From Streptomyces sp. NBC_00539 (GTDB taxonomy: Bacteria > Actinomycetota > Actinomycetes > Streptomycetales > Streptomycetaceae), in assembly GCF_036346105.1 (NCBI RefSeq), contig NZ_CP107812.1:62001-126000 (forward strand): a stretch of DNA of 64,000 bases, read 5' to 3'. Of the stretch, positions 50,648-58,156 are shown one piece after another. The notes under the pieces are model-generated. The model did not search any database. It was given only the letters and a program-made list of their open reading frames with translations, and had not been told where the DNA came from. A program made the translations under genes and the position numbers. Position 1 is the first letter of the stretch, and every line of letters begins with the position of its first letter.

Positions 50648-51307
50648 TCAGCGCGGCGGCCAGGGGCGGATGCGGAACGGGGGGACCTCGTGGGAGACGA
50701 AGGCGGTCATGGCCGAGGGGGCGGTGGGGTGGGTGGGGTGCAGGGAGGTGTGGCCGTGCCAGGGGTGGGGGCCGTGGCCGGTGATGCCGCGCAGGGTGAC
50801 CGCGCCGTCCGGGGCGAAGTCCAGGTCGACCTCCTTCGCACCCCGGGCCAGGCCCCGGCCGGTGGCCTTGACCGCCGCTTCGAGCAGGGTCCAGGCGTGG
50901 AAGAAGGCGCGGGGCGTGGCCGTGGCGGGGGCCGCCGGGTAGACGAAGGACAGGACCTCCATGCTGGTGCCGGCCGGGCGGACGAGCTCCACGTCCACCC
51001 CGACCGGTCCGGTCTCGGTCGCGCCCAGCAGCAGCATGCCGTCGGAGCGGGACCAGCTGATGTGGGTGCCGGGCTGGTCGGGCAGGTAGGGCTTGCCCGC
51101 CGGGTCGTAGTGGATGCGCAGGTCGCGCGGGTCGAGTCCCAGGCGGTCGGCCAGCAGCCTGCGGACCGTCAGCCGGGCGCGGAAGAAGCGATGGGCGGCC
51201 CGGGCGTGGACGAACTCGGCTCCGCGCCGCAGCTCCTCTTCGGTCAGGGCGGCTTGTTCGTGGAAAGTGGGGACGACCTGGTCGAGGTCGACCAGCCATG
51301 CGTCCAT
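50648..51307 (-). CDS. Sfp-type 4'-phosphopantetheinyl transferase
   Basis: 219 aa from ATG 51307 (GGAAAGG nine bases upstream; ATG 51316 possible). The PPTase motifs are GVDVELV (Mg-binding Asp) and FFHAWTLLEAAVKATGRGL, where the usual W-x-x-K-E-A has Leu instead of Lys. The first domain has FFRARLTVRRLLADRLGLDPRDL, then YDPAGKPYLP and ISWSRSDG, as in other Sfp enzymes. It transfers the pantetheine arm to carrier proteins. The operon encodes three carrier domains (stand-alone, NRPS and MetRS-fused), so a dedicated PPTase fits. It lies 34 bp after the C45 gene. Confidence 0.85.
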   Translation of the reverse strand: MDAWLVDLDQVVPTFHEQAALTEEELRRGAEFVHARAAHRFFRARLTVRRLLADRLGLDPRDLRIHYDPAGKPYLPDQPGTHISWSRSDGMLLLGATETGPVGVDVELVRPAGTSMEVLSFVYPAAPATATPRAFFHAWTLLEAAVKATGRGLARGAKEVDLDFAPDGAVTLRGITGHGPHPWHGHTSLHPTHPTAPSAMTAFVSHEVPPFRIRPWPPR

Positions 51308-51341
51308 CCTCCACATCCTTTCCGTCAGCGGGTGCTGTGCG

Positions 51342-52355
51342 TCAGAAGGTGAACGTCCGGGTCTCGCTCTGCGAGGGATCGCCCGGGCGCAGGTGCAGTT
51401 CGCCCGCGTGCGGGAAGAGGACCACCGCCGCGACGGTGCGTTCGGCGCGGATGTCCCCGCGGTCGGGGACGCAGACCGGCGGGCGCGCGAGGAGGGCGAA
51501 GTGGTCCTGCGCCGGGGCGGCCGGGGCGATGCGGGCCAGGCCCTCGGTGGCCGCGCGCAGGCGGCGCACCGAGGAGTTGCGGGCGAAGACGTTGAGTTCG
51601 TCCGCCGGGGCGAAGTCGGGGTGCAGGAAGTGGTTGGTGTGCACCGGGTCGCTCCCCTGCCCCACCCGCAGTTCCCCGTCCAGGTGCTCCACGTACACCG
51701 CGCGCTCGCGGTCGCACAGCATCAGCGAGCGCGAGCTGGCCAGCGGCAGGTCCGCGAGGAGTTCGAGGGCTTCCGCGACGCTCCCCGCGTGGTCCAGGAG
51801 GTGGCGGATCGCCAGGTACGGCGGCACCCCCGGGCCCCACGCGCCGCCGAGCACCAGGTTCAGCCCGACGGCGAGGCCCGCGCGGTTGAGCCCGAGGTAG
51901 CCGAGCAGTCCCGCGAAGCTGAGGACCAGTGAGCGCGGGGTCCGCAGGACGGTGATGTGGGTGTCGAGGTTGCCGCTGAGGTCCACCGTCTGGGCCAGGA
52001 CGGGGGCGGGCCCGGTGCGGGCGTACGTGGTGCAGTCCCCGCCGGTCCGGATCTTGGAGTAGCCCATGATCTCGCGGCGCAGCTGGAGCAGCCAGGCTTC
52101 GTCCTCGGTGATGCGGGCTCCTTCCGCGAGCCCGGCCACCTCCTCGGCGAGGTCCGGCAGGGCGGCCGTGACCGCCGCCCGGTAGGCGGCGACCGTCGGC
52201 CGGAGCGCGGCGAGCGAGACGGGGGCGTCCGTGAGGTGGTCCAGGCGGGCGAGGCCGTCGTCGAGGAAGGCCCGCAGCGGCGCGGCGAGGGCCGCGCCGT
52301 GCGTGCGGCCGACTTCGCGCGCGGTGCCCCGGGCGGCGACGAAGGTGACGCTCAT
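51342..52355 (-). CDS. C45-family (isopenicillin-N-acyltransferase-like) enzyme
   Basis: 337 aa, an Ntn-hydrolase. The probable nucleophile is Cys108 in TGGDCTTYA; family members become active by self-cleavage just before this Cys. Here the preceding residue is Asp where Gly is common. Other family features are the long helical start (AREVGRTHGAALAAPLRAFL), LLQLRREIMGYSK, NRAGLAVGLNLV and VHTNHFLHPDF. These enzymes cleave or exchange amide-linked acyl groups. With no thioesterase in the cluster, it could release, de-acylate or transfer an acyl group on the product (inference). Its ATG overlaps the GNAT stop. Confidence 0.82.
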   Translation of the reverse strand: MSVTFVAARGTAREVGRTHGAALAAPLRAFLDDGLARLDHLTDAPVSLAALRPTVAAYRAAVTAALPDLAEEVAGLAEGARITEDEAWLLQLRREIMGYSKIRTGGDCTTYARTGPAPVLAQTVDLSGNLDTHITVLRTPRSLVLSFAGLLGYLGLNRAGLAVGLNLVLGGAWGPGVPPYLAIRHLLDHAGSVAEALELLADLPLASSRSLMLCDRERAVYVEHLDGELRVGQGSDPVHTNHFLHPDFAPADELNVFARNSSVRRLRAATEGLARIAPAAPAQDHFALLARPPVCVPDRGDIRAERTVAAVVLFPHAGELHLRPGDPSQSETRTFTF

Positions 52356-52963
52356 GCGGTGACGGCCGTCTTCGGTCCCCAGGCGAGGGCGGCGCCCACC
52401 TCGGGCCATTCGGCGCGCAGGACGCTGTAGAAGACGGCGTCGCGGCGCCGGCCTCCGGGCATGTAGTTGAAGCTGCGCAGGGTCCCTTCCTCGGTGGCGC
52501 CGATGTTGCGCAGTCCGCGCCTGGCCTGGACGTTGAGGACGTCGGTCTTGAACTCGACGCGCTCGGCCTCCAGGACGTCGAAGGCGTGCGTGAGGAGCAG
52601 CGCCTTCGCCCAGTGGTTGATGCCCTTGCCGCGGAAGTCGCGGCCGAGCCAGGACCAGCCGATCTCCAGGCGCCGGTCGGCTTCGGCCATGTTGCCGAAG
52701 CTCATGCTGCCGGCGATTCGGCCGGTCGCCTTGTCGGTGATGACGTAGATGGCCCGTCGGCCGGCGGCGTGGTCGGCGAGCATGGCGCCGAAGAAGGTCT
52801 CGAAGTCGGCGTCGTTCTCGACGGCGGAGACGAAGTAGCGCCAGATGTCGGGGTCCATCGCGACGGCGCGGACGCCCTCGCGGTCCGCTTCGGTGACCGG
52901 GGTCATCCGGACGCGGTCGTTCTCCAGGATGGCGGCGGCGTCCGCGGCCCAGTTGGTCGTCAT
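52352..52963 (-). CDS. GNAT acyltransferase
   Basis: 203 aa. The GNAT acyl-CoA-binding core is LGRDFRGKGINHWAKALLLTHAFD (motif A), after RLEIGWSW. The N-terminal part (RVRMTPVTEADREGVRAVAMDP) resembles the RimJ/acetyltransferase_3 group. In the triacsin pathway a GNAT next to an acyl-ACP ligase and an ACP N-acylates ACP-bound hydrazinoacetate. The same trio lies here in the same order, so protection of a hydrazine nitrogen is the best guess. It follows the carrier protein gene by 3 bp. Confidence 0.82.
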   Translation of the reverse strand: MTTNWAADAAAILENDRVRMTPVTEADREGVRAVAMDPDIWRYFVSAVENDADFETFFGAMLADHAAGRRAIYVITDKATGRIAGSMSFGNMAEADRRLEIGWSWLGRDFRGKGINHWAKALLLTHAFDVLEAERVEFKTDVLNVQARRGLRNIGATEEGTLRSFNYMPGGRRRDAVFYSVLRAEWPEVGAALAWGPKTAVTA

Positions 52964-52966
52964 GGT

Positions 52967-53245
52967 TCAGGCTCCGGGGGTCGCGTCGTGGTGGCGGGTG
53001 AGGGCGGCGGTGACGTCGCGCAGCGTACGCATGGCGGCGAGGTCGTGTTCGGTGAAGTGGGCGAGGTCGACGCCCGTGTCCTCGCACAGCTCGGTGAGGA
53101 AGAGGACCTTGTTGAGGGAGGTCAGGCCGTAGGCGGCGGCCAGGTCCGCGTCGGGGTCGAGCGACTCGGCGGCGACCTCGGGGATCAGGACGAGGGAGAG
53201 CTGTTCGCGGGCCGCGGACTCGATCGCGGTGAGGGTGTCAGGCAT
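52967..53245 (-). CDS. Stand-alone acyl/peptidyl carrier protein
   Basis: 92 aa, a four-helix carrier. The pantetheine site is Ser43 in AAYGLTSLNKVLFLTEL, where the usual G-x-D-S is G-L-T-S. The C-terminal segment (FTEHDLAAMRTLRDVTAALTRHH) is the typical closing helix. Its ATG lies inside the end of the ligase gene (8-bp overlap), so the pair is translationally coupled and the ligase probably loads this carrier. Confidence 0.82.
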   Translation of the reverse strand: MPDTLTAIESAAREQLSLVLIPEVAAESLDPDADLAAAYGLTSLNKVLFLTELCEDTGVDLAHFTEHDLAAMRTLRDVTAALTRHHDATPGA

Positions 53246-54827
53246 GGATTCCGGCCTCCTGGCTGTGCAGCTGGTGCGCGTAGGCGCTTCGGATCGCGGG
53301 GCGTTTGGGCTTGTACTGGGAAGTCAGCAGGCCGTTGGCGATGCTGAACGGCTCGTCGGCGACGATGACCCGGCTGATCCGCTCGTCGGGGGTGCCGGCG
53401 GCGTTCGCCGCGGCGAGGGCGGCGGTGACGGCGCCGGTGTCGGCGGGCAGGGCGGCCGGGGAGACGACGGCGACGAGGTCGGTCTGGGTGGGGCTGAACA
53501 GCACGCATTCGGCTATCGCCGGATCGGCCTTCATCAGCTCTTCGACGGGCCGCACCACGATCTTCTTGCCGTTGTCGAGGACGATGACGTCGTCGGCGCG
53601 GCCGTGGACGAAGAGGAAACCGTCCTCGTCGAGGTGGCCGATGTCGCCGGTGCGTACGGTGCCGTCCGGCATGAAGACCTTCTCGGAGTCGCCTGGGGCG
53701 GCGTACTCGTAGTGGTCGCCGACGGGGTGGGTGCTGCGGACGCTGATCACCCCGTCCTCCCCGATCAGCACCTGCTTGCCGCGTACCACTCGGCCGACGC
53801 TGCCCTCGCGGTGGGCCCCGGGGTGGTTCTTGGTGACGATGCACGTCTCGTTGAGGCCGTAGCCCTCGAAGAGCGGCAGCCCGGCCTCCTCGGTGAAGAA
53901 GCGGACCAGCGCGGGCGCGGCGGGTGCGGAGCCGGTCCACAGGTAGCGGATGCGGTCGCCGAACAGGGCCTCGGCGACCTGCCGGGTACCGCCCGCGCCG
54001 GGGCGCCTGCGCCGGGCCTCGATCTGGCGGCGGGCCGTCTCGTAGAAGGCGGGGACGCCCATGACCACGGTGGGGCGCACCCGGCGCAGGGTGGCGAAGG
54101 CCGCCTCGTAGGTGGTGAGGGTGACGTCGTGGCCGTGCAGCAGGGCCGAGTAGACCCAGTAGCGCTGCTGGAGCAGGGAGAGGGGGAGGAAGACGAACAG
54201 GTGGTCGTCGGGGGTGTGTCCGAAGATCTCCTGGACGGCTTCGAGGGAGCTCTCGATGCTGCCGGCGGTCGCGCCGAGGCCCTTGGGGACGCCGGTGCTG
54301 CCGGAGGTGAACTTGATGGTGGTGACGTCCTGCTCCGCCCAGGTGACCGGGGGCAGGGGTTCCGCAGGGCCGTCGCCGGGTTCGGTCAGGGCCCAGACGT
54401 CGTCCGTGCGCAGGGTGCCGGCGAGGGCGGTGGGCTGGTCGGTGCACAGGAGCGTGAGGCCGTAGCGGTCCATGAGCTCGCGCGACGGGGTGAACTTGCC
54501 GGGTTCCAGGCCGGCGGTCTGGGCGCCCAGGCGCAGCGCCGCCAGGTCGAGCAGTACCCACTCCAGGCCGTTGGCGGCGAGGATGCCGATCCGCGTGCCC
54601 GGGCCGATGCCGAGGGCGCGCAGGTGGTGGGCGAGGCGGCCGGAGCGCTCGTACAGCTCGCTCAGTGCGAGGGAGCGGGTGCCGTCCAGGCGGGCCGCGT
54701 GGATGCGGCCGCCGGCCGTCGGGGCGGCGGCGACGAGGCGGTTGAGCGGTGAGGGGGCGGCCGGGGCGGTGACGGGGACCGTGGGGGCGGCCGCCGGGGC
54801 GGTGACGGGGACCGTCGGGGCGGTCAT
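53238..54827 (-). CDS. Acyl-AMP ligase / acyl-ACP synthetase
   Basis: 529 aa, ANL superfamily. Core A3 is TIKFTSGSTGVPKGLGAT, A5 is LFEGYGLNETCIVTKN, A7/A8 is VRTGDIGHLDEDGFLFVHGRADDVIVL, and the A10 lysine is in NGLLTSQYKPKRPAI. The NGLLT ending is like that of long-chain acyl-CoA ligases rather than NRPS A domains. An N-terminal repeat TAPTVPVTAPAA occurs twice. By position (carrier protein next, GNAT after) it likely activates a carboxylic acid, possibly hydrazinoacetate, and loads the carrier. The ATG overlaps the NRPS stop codon. Confidence 0.85.
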   Translation of the reverse strand: MTAPTVPVTAPAAAPTVPVTAPAAPSPLNRLVAAAPTAGGRIHAARLDGTRSLALSELYERSGRLAHHLRALGIGPGTRIGILAANGLEWVLLDLAALRLGAQTAGLEPGKFTPSRELMDRYGLTLLCTDQPTALAGTLRTDDVWALTEPGDGPAEPLPPVTWAEQDVTTIKFTSGSTGVPKGLGATAGSIESSLEAVQEIFGHTPDDHLFVFLPLSLLQQRYWVYSALLHGHDVTLTTYEAAFATLRRVRPTVVMGVPAFYETARRQIEARRRRPGAGGTRQVAEALFGDRIRYLWTGSAPAAPALVRFFTEEAGLPLFEGYGLNETCIVTKNHPGAHREGSVGRVVRGKQVLIGEDGVISVRSTHPVGDHYEYAAPGDSEKVFMPDGTVRTGDIGHLDEDGFLFVHGRADDVIVLDNGKKIVVRPVEELMKADPAIAECVLFSPTQTDLVAVVSPAALPADTGAVTAALAAANAAGTPDERISRVIVADEPFSIANGLLTSQYKPKRPAIRSAYAHQLHSQEAGIHA

Positions 54828-57800
54828 CGGGTTTCCCTTTCGGCGAGTACGGCGGCCATGGCGCGGACGGTGTCGATCTCGGCGAACTGGTCGAGGGTGA
54901 GGGTGACCCCGAAGCGTTTGCGGGCCGCGGTGAGGATGCGGGCGGCGGCGATGGAGTCACCGCCGAGGGAGGCGAGGGTGTCCAGGGCGCCGATGTCGGC
55001 GCGGCGCAGGACGGTGGACCAGATGTCGGCCACCAGCTTCTCGGTGGCGCCGGTGGGTGCCGTGTCGCCCGGTGCCGCGGCCGGTGCGGCGCAGGCGGCC
55101 GGCTCCTCGGCGCCGAGCGCCGCCAGCTTCGTACGGTCGACCTTGGCGTTCTTGGTCAGGGGCAGGCTCTCGTGCCAGACCAGCGCCGCGGGCAGCATGT
55201 AGTCGGGCAGGTCGGCGCGCAGCGCCCGGCGGATCTCGGCGAGTTCGGGGCGGTGGTCGCCGTCGGCGACGAGGTGGGCGACGAGGGAGCCGCCGCGGGC
55301 GGCGACGACGGCCTGGGCGACGGCGTCCAGGGCGGCGAGGCGGGTCTCGACCTCGCCGGCTTCGATCCGGTAGCCGTTGACCTTGATCTGGAAGTCGGAG
55401 CGGCCGAGGATCTGGATGTCCCCGTCGGGCAGGTACCGGCCGAGGTCGCCGGTGCGGTAGAGGCGTTCGCCGCGCACCGGGTCCTCGTAGAACCGCTCGG
55501 CGGTGCGTTCCTCGTCGCCCCAGTAGCCGCGGGCCAGGCCGGTGCCGGCGGCGACGATCTCGCCGGTGACCCAGTCGGGTGCGTCGAGGCCGTCGCGGTC
55601 CAGCACGTAGGCGCGGTTGTTGGCGTTGGGGCGGCCGTACGGGATGGACTCGGTGCCGTCCTCGTCCTCGCGGACGGGGTGCAGGATGTTCCAGATGGTG
55701 GTCTCGGTGGGGCCGCCGAGGGAGACGACCTCCAGGCCGGGCTTGAGGGTGCGCAGCGCGGCGGGCAGGGCGGGCGGGAGCCGGTCGCCGCTCATCATGA
55801 CCAGGCGCAGGGCGGGCGGTACGTCGCCGTCGGCGGCGGCCTGGTCGTGCAGGAGGCCGACGATGGCGGGGACGGAGTTCCACACGCTGATCCGGTGCGC
55901 GCGGCACAGGTCGAGCCAGTGGGCGGGGTCGACGGCCTTGTCCCGGTCGGGCATGACCAGGGCGGCGCCGGCCGACAGGGCGCCGAAGACGTCCCAGACG
56001 GAGAGGTCGAAGTTGAAGGCGCTGATGGCGAAGAAGCGGTCCTGGGGGCCGATCCGGAAGCGGGTGTGGCAGTCGGCGACGACGTTGGCCACGTTGCGGT
56101 GGGTCACCATGACGCCCTTGGGCGCGCCGGTGGTGCCGGAGGTGTAGAGGACGTACGCGAGGTCGTCGGGGTGCGAGCCGGGCAGCCGCGCGGGCACCTC
56201 GGCGGGCCCGTCCGGCAGGGCATCGGGGGCGGTCAGGTCGAGTACGGCGAACCCGCCCGCGGCGCAGGCCTCGGCGGGGCCGCCGTCGGTCAGCACGCAC
56301 CGCACCCGGCCGTCCCGCAGCATGTACTCCTGGCGGGCGGTGGGCAGGGCGGCGTCGACGGGCAGGTAGGCGGCCCCGGCCAGCACGGTGGCGAGGATGC
56401 CGATGACCTGCTCGGGGCCGCGCCGCATGACGAGGGCGACGAGTTCGCCCCTGCCCACGCCGTGCCCGCGGAGCCAGGCCGCGGCGGCGGCGGCGCGGCG
56501 CAGCAGTTCGCCGTAGCCGACCTCCCGCTCGGTGGTGAGGATCGCGGGGGCGTCGGGGGTGCGGGCGGCCCGGGCCGCGATGGCGTCGCCGAGCATCTCC
56601 TCGGGCAGCGGGGCGGCGGTGTCGTTGGCGGCGCGGCGGCGTTCGCGCTGCGCGGGCGGCAGCAGGTCGAAGCTGTGGCGCTGCCAGGCCGCCTCGTCGG
56701 CGAGTTCGCCGAGCAGCGTCCCGTACCCGTGCGCGAGGTCGTCCAGCAGACCTTCGGGGAAGAGTTCGTCGAGTCCGTCGAGCTGGATGACGGCGGCCCC
56801 GTGCTGCTCCATCGCGAAGGCGTTCAGCCATACCTGGGGCGTCTGGCTGACCGAGTGGACCTCGGGGCCGAACAGTTCCAGCGCCGAGCCGTCGACCTCG
56901 CTGCTGACGTGTCCGATGGCGCTGTTGAAGGTGAACGGCATCCGCGCGCCGGCCACTCCGCCGCGGCGGCGGGCCAGTTCCTGCATGACCTCGATGCCGG
57001 AGAAGTGGCGGTGGTCGATGTCGGCGTGCAGCCGGCTCTGCAGGGCCCGCGCCCGCTCCACGAAGGGCAGGGAGCGGTCGACCTCCGCCTCGACCAGGAG
57101 GGTGTCGGAGAACTGGCCGATGGCTTCGAAGACCCGGGGGTGGACGGGCGGCCGGTTGGCGATGGTGGTGGTGAGGGTGAACCGCTCCCCCGCGCCCCAG
57201 GTGGCGAGGGCTTCCGCGTACGCGGCGAGCAGCAGCGCGGAGGGCGTCAGTCCGGCGGCGGCGGCCCGCTCCTTGACGGCCGTCCACCGCTCGCGTTCGA
57301 CCCGCACCCGGCGCTGGGTGAAGCGGGAGCGGGTCAGCGCGGCCGGGCTGGTGCGCAGCGGCAGGTCGGGGTGGGGGGCGAGGTCGTCCACCCGGCGCAT
57401 CCAGTACTCGCGGGAGCGGCGGGCGGGGGCCTTGCCGCGGGCGGCTTCGAGGGCGGCGAGGTAGTCGTCGTAGGCGAACTCGACGGGCGCGCCGGGGCCT
57501 TCGGCGGGGCTGCTCTGGTAGGCGCGCCACCAGGCGCGGAAGAACAGGAACATGCTGATCCCGTCCATGACGAGCCCGTCGTGGCCGACGTGGAGGACCA
57601 TCTTGTCGTCGGCGAGGAGGGTGACGTCGACGCTGAGCAGCGGGGCCCGGTCGGCGGGCAGCACCTGGTGGGAGCGCTGCTCGCGCAGTTCGGCGCGGAG
57701 CACCTCCTGCTGCTGCGGGGTGCGGTCGCGCAGGTCGAGGCGGCCGATGGGCAGGTGGGCGTGGTGTCCGTACTCGGTGACCTGGCGGTCGTCGGCGAGG

Positions 57801-58156
57801 AAGCGGGAGCGCAGGGCGCTGTGCGCGCCGATGACGGTGTCGAGGGCGCTCTGCAGCCGGTCGATGTCCCAGACGCCTTCGATCTCGTGGAAGACGTGGC
57901 TGGCCACGTCGCCGATCTCGAAGACGCCGCTGCGGCCGATGTAGTAGCTGCGCTGGAGCGGGGTGAGGGGGAAGCCGGGGCCGTGCTGGGCCTCCCGGGC
58001 GAGGTGGGCGACGAGTTCGGCTTTGGCGGCCTTGACGCGGGTGATGAAGTCGGCGTCCATCCGGTCGCGGTTGCCCTGGAGGCGCAGGTCGCCGTCGGCG
58101 AGGGCGACGGACAGGCCGCGTTCGGCTATCTCGCGCAGGATCAGGCGGTGGTTCAT
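54824..58156 (-). CDS. NRPS module: docking - Cy - A (probably Cys) - PCP
   Basis: 1110 aa. Residues 1-52 resemble a TubC-type N-terminal docking domain (LILREIAERGLSVALADGDLRL, ... KAAKAELVAHL). At 60-490 is a condensation domain with the heterocyclisation signature D-x-x-x-x-D-x-x-S (D193, D198, S201 in HDGLVMDGIS) and TFNSAIGH. The A domain (about 505-1000) has YVLYTSGTTGAPKGVMVTHRN and YRTGDLGRYLPDG. Pocket residues read from FNFDLSVWDVFG, WNSVPAI, MMSGD and LGGPTETTIWN give about DLWN-S-IWK, close to the published cysteine code. PCP Ser1068 is in LGGDSIAAARI. There is no thioesterase. The module should make a thiazoline from Cys and an upstream acyl group. Confidence 0.88.
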   Translation of the reverse strand: MNHRLILREIAERGLSVALADGDLRLQGNRDRMDADFITRVKAAKAELVAHLAREAQHGPGFPLTPLQRSYYIGRSGVFEIGDVASHVFHEIEGVWDIDRLQSALDTVIGAHSALRSRFLADDRQVTEYGHHAHLPIGRLDLRDRTPQQQEVLRAELREQRSHQVLPADRAPLLSVDVTLLADDKMVLHVGHDGLVMDGISMFLFFRAWWRAYQSSPAEGPGAPVEFAYDDYLAALEAARGKAPARRSREYWMRRVDDLAPHPDLPLRTSPAALTRSRFTQRRVRVERERWTAVKERAAAAGLTPSALLLAAYAEALATWGAGERFTLTTTIANRPPVHPRVFEAIGQFSDTLLVEAEVDRSLPFVERARALQSRLHADIDHRHFSGIEVMQELARRRGGVAGARMPFTFNSAIGHVSSEVDGSALELFGPEVHSVSQTPQVWLNAFAMEQHGAAVIQLDGLDELFPEGLLDDLAHGYGTLLGELADEAAWQRHSFDLLPPAQRERRRAANDTAAPLPEEMLGDAIAARAARTPDAPAILTTEREVGYGELLRRAAAAAAWLRGHGVGRGELVALVMRRGPEQVIGILATVLAGAAYLPVDAALPTARQEYMLRDGRVRCVLTDGGPAEACAAGGFAVLDLTAPDALPDGPAEVPARLPGSHPDDLAYVLYTSGTTGAPKGVMVTHRNVANVVADCHTRFRIGPQDRFFAISAFNFDLSVWDVFGALSAGAALVMPDRDKAVDPAHWLDLCRAHRISVWNSVPAIVGLLHDQAAADGDVPPALRLVMMSGDRLPPALPAALRTLKPGLEVVSLGGPTETTIWNILHPVREDEDGTESIPYGRPNANNRAYVLDRDGLDAPDWVTGEIVAAGTGLARGYWGDEERTAERFYEDPVRGERLYRTGDLGRYLPDGDIQILGRSDFQIKVNGYRIEAGEVETRLAALDAVAQAVVAARGGSLVAHLVADGDHRPELAEIRRALRADLPDYMLPAALVWHESLPLTKNAKVDRTKLAALGAEEPAACAAPAAAPGDTAPTGATEKLVADIWSTVLRRADIGALDTLASLGGDSIAAARILTAARKRFGVTLTLDQFAEIDTVRAMAAVLAERETR

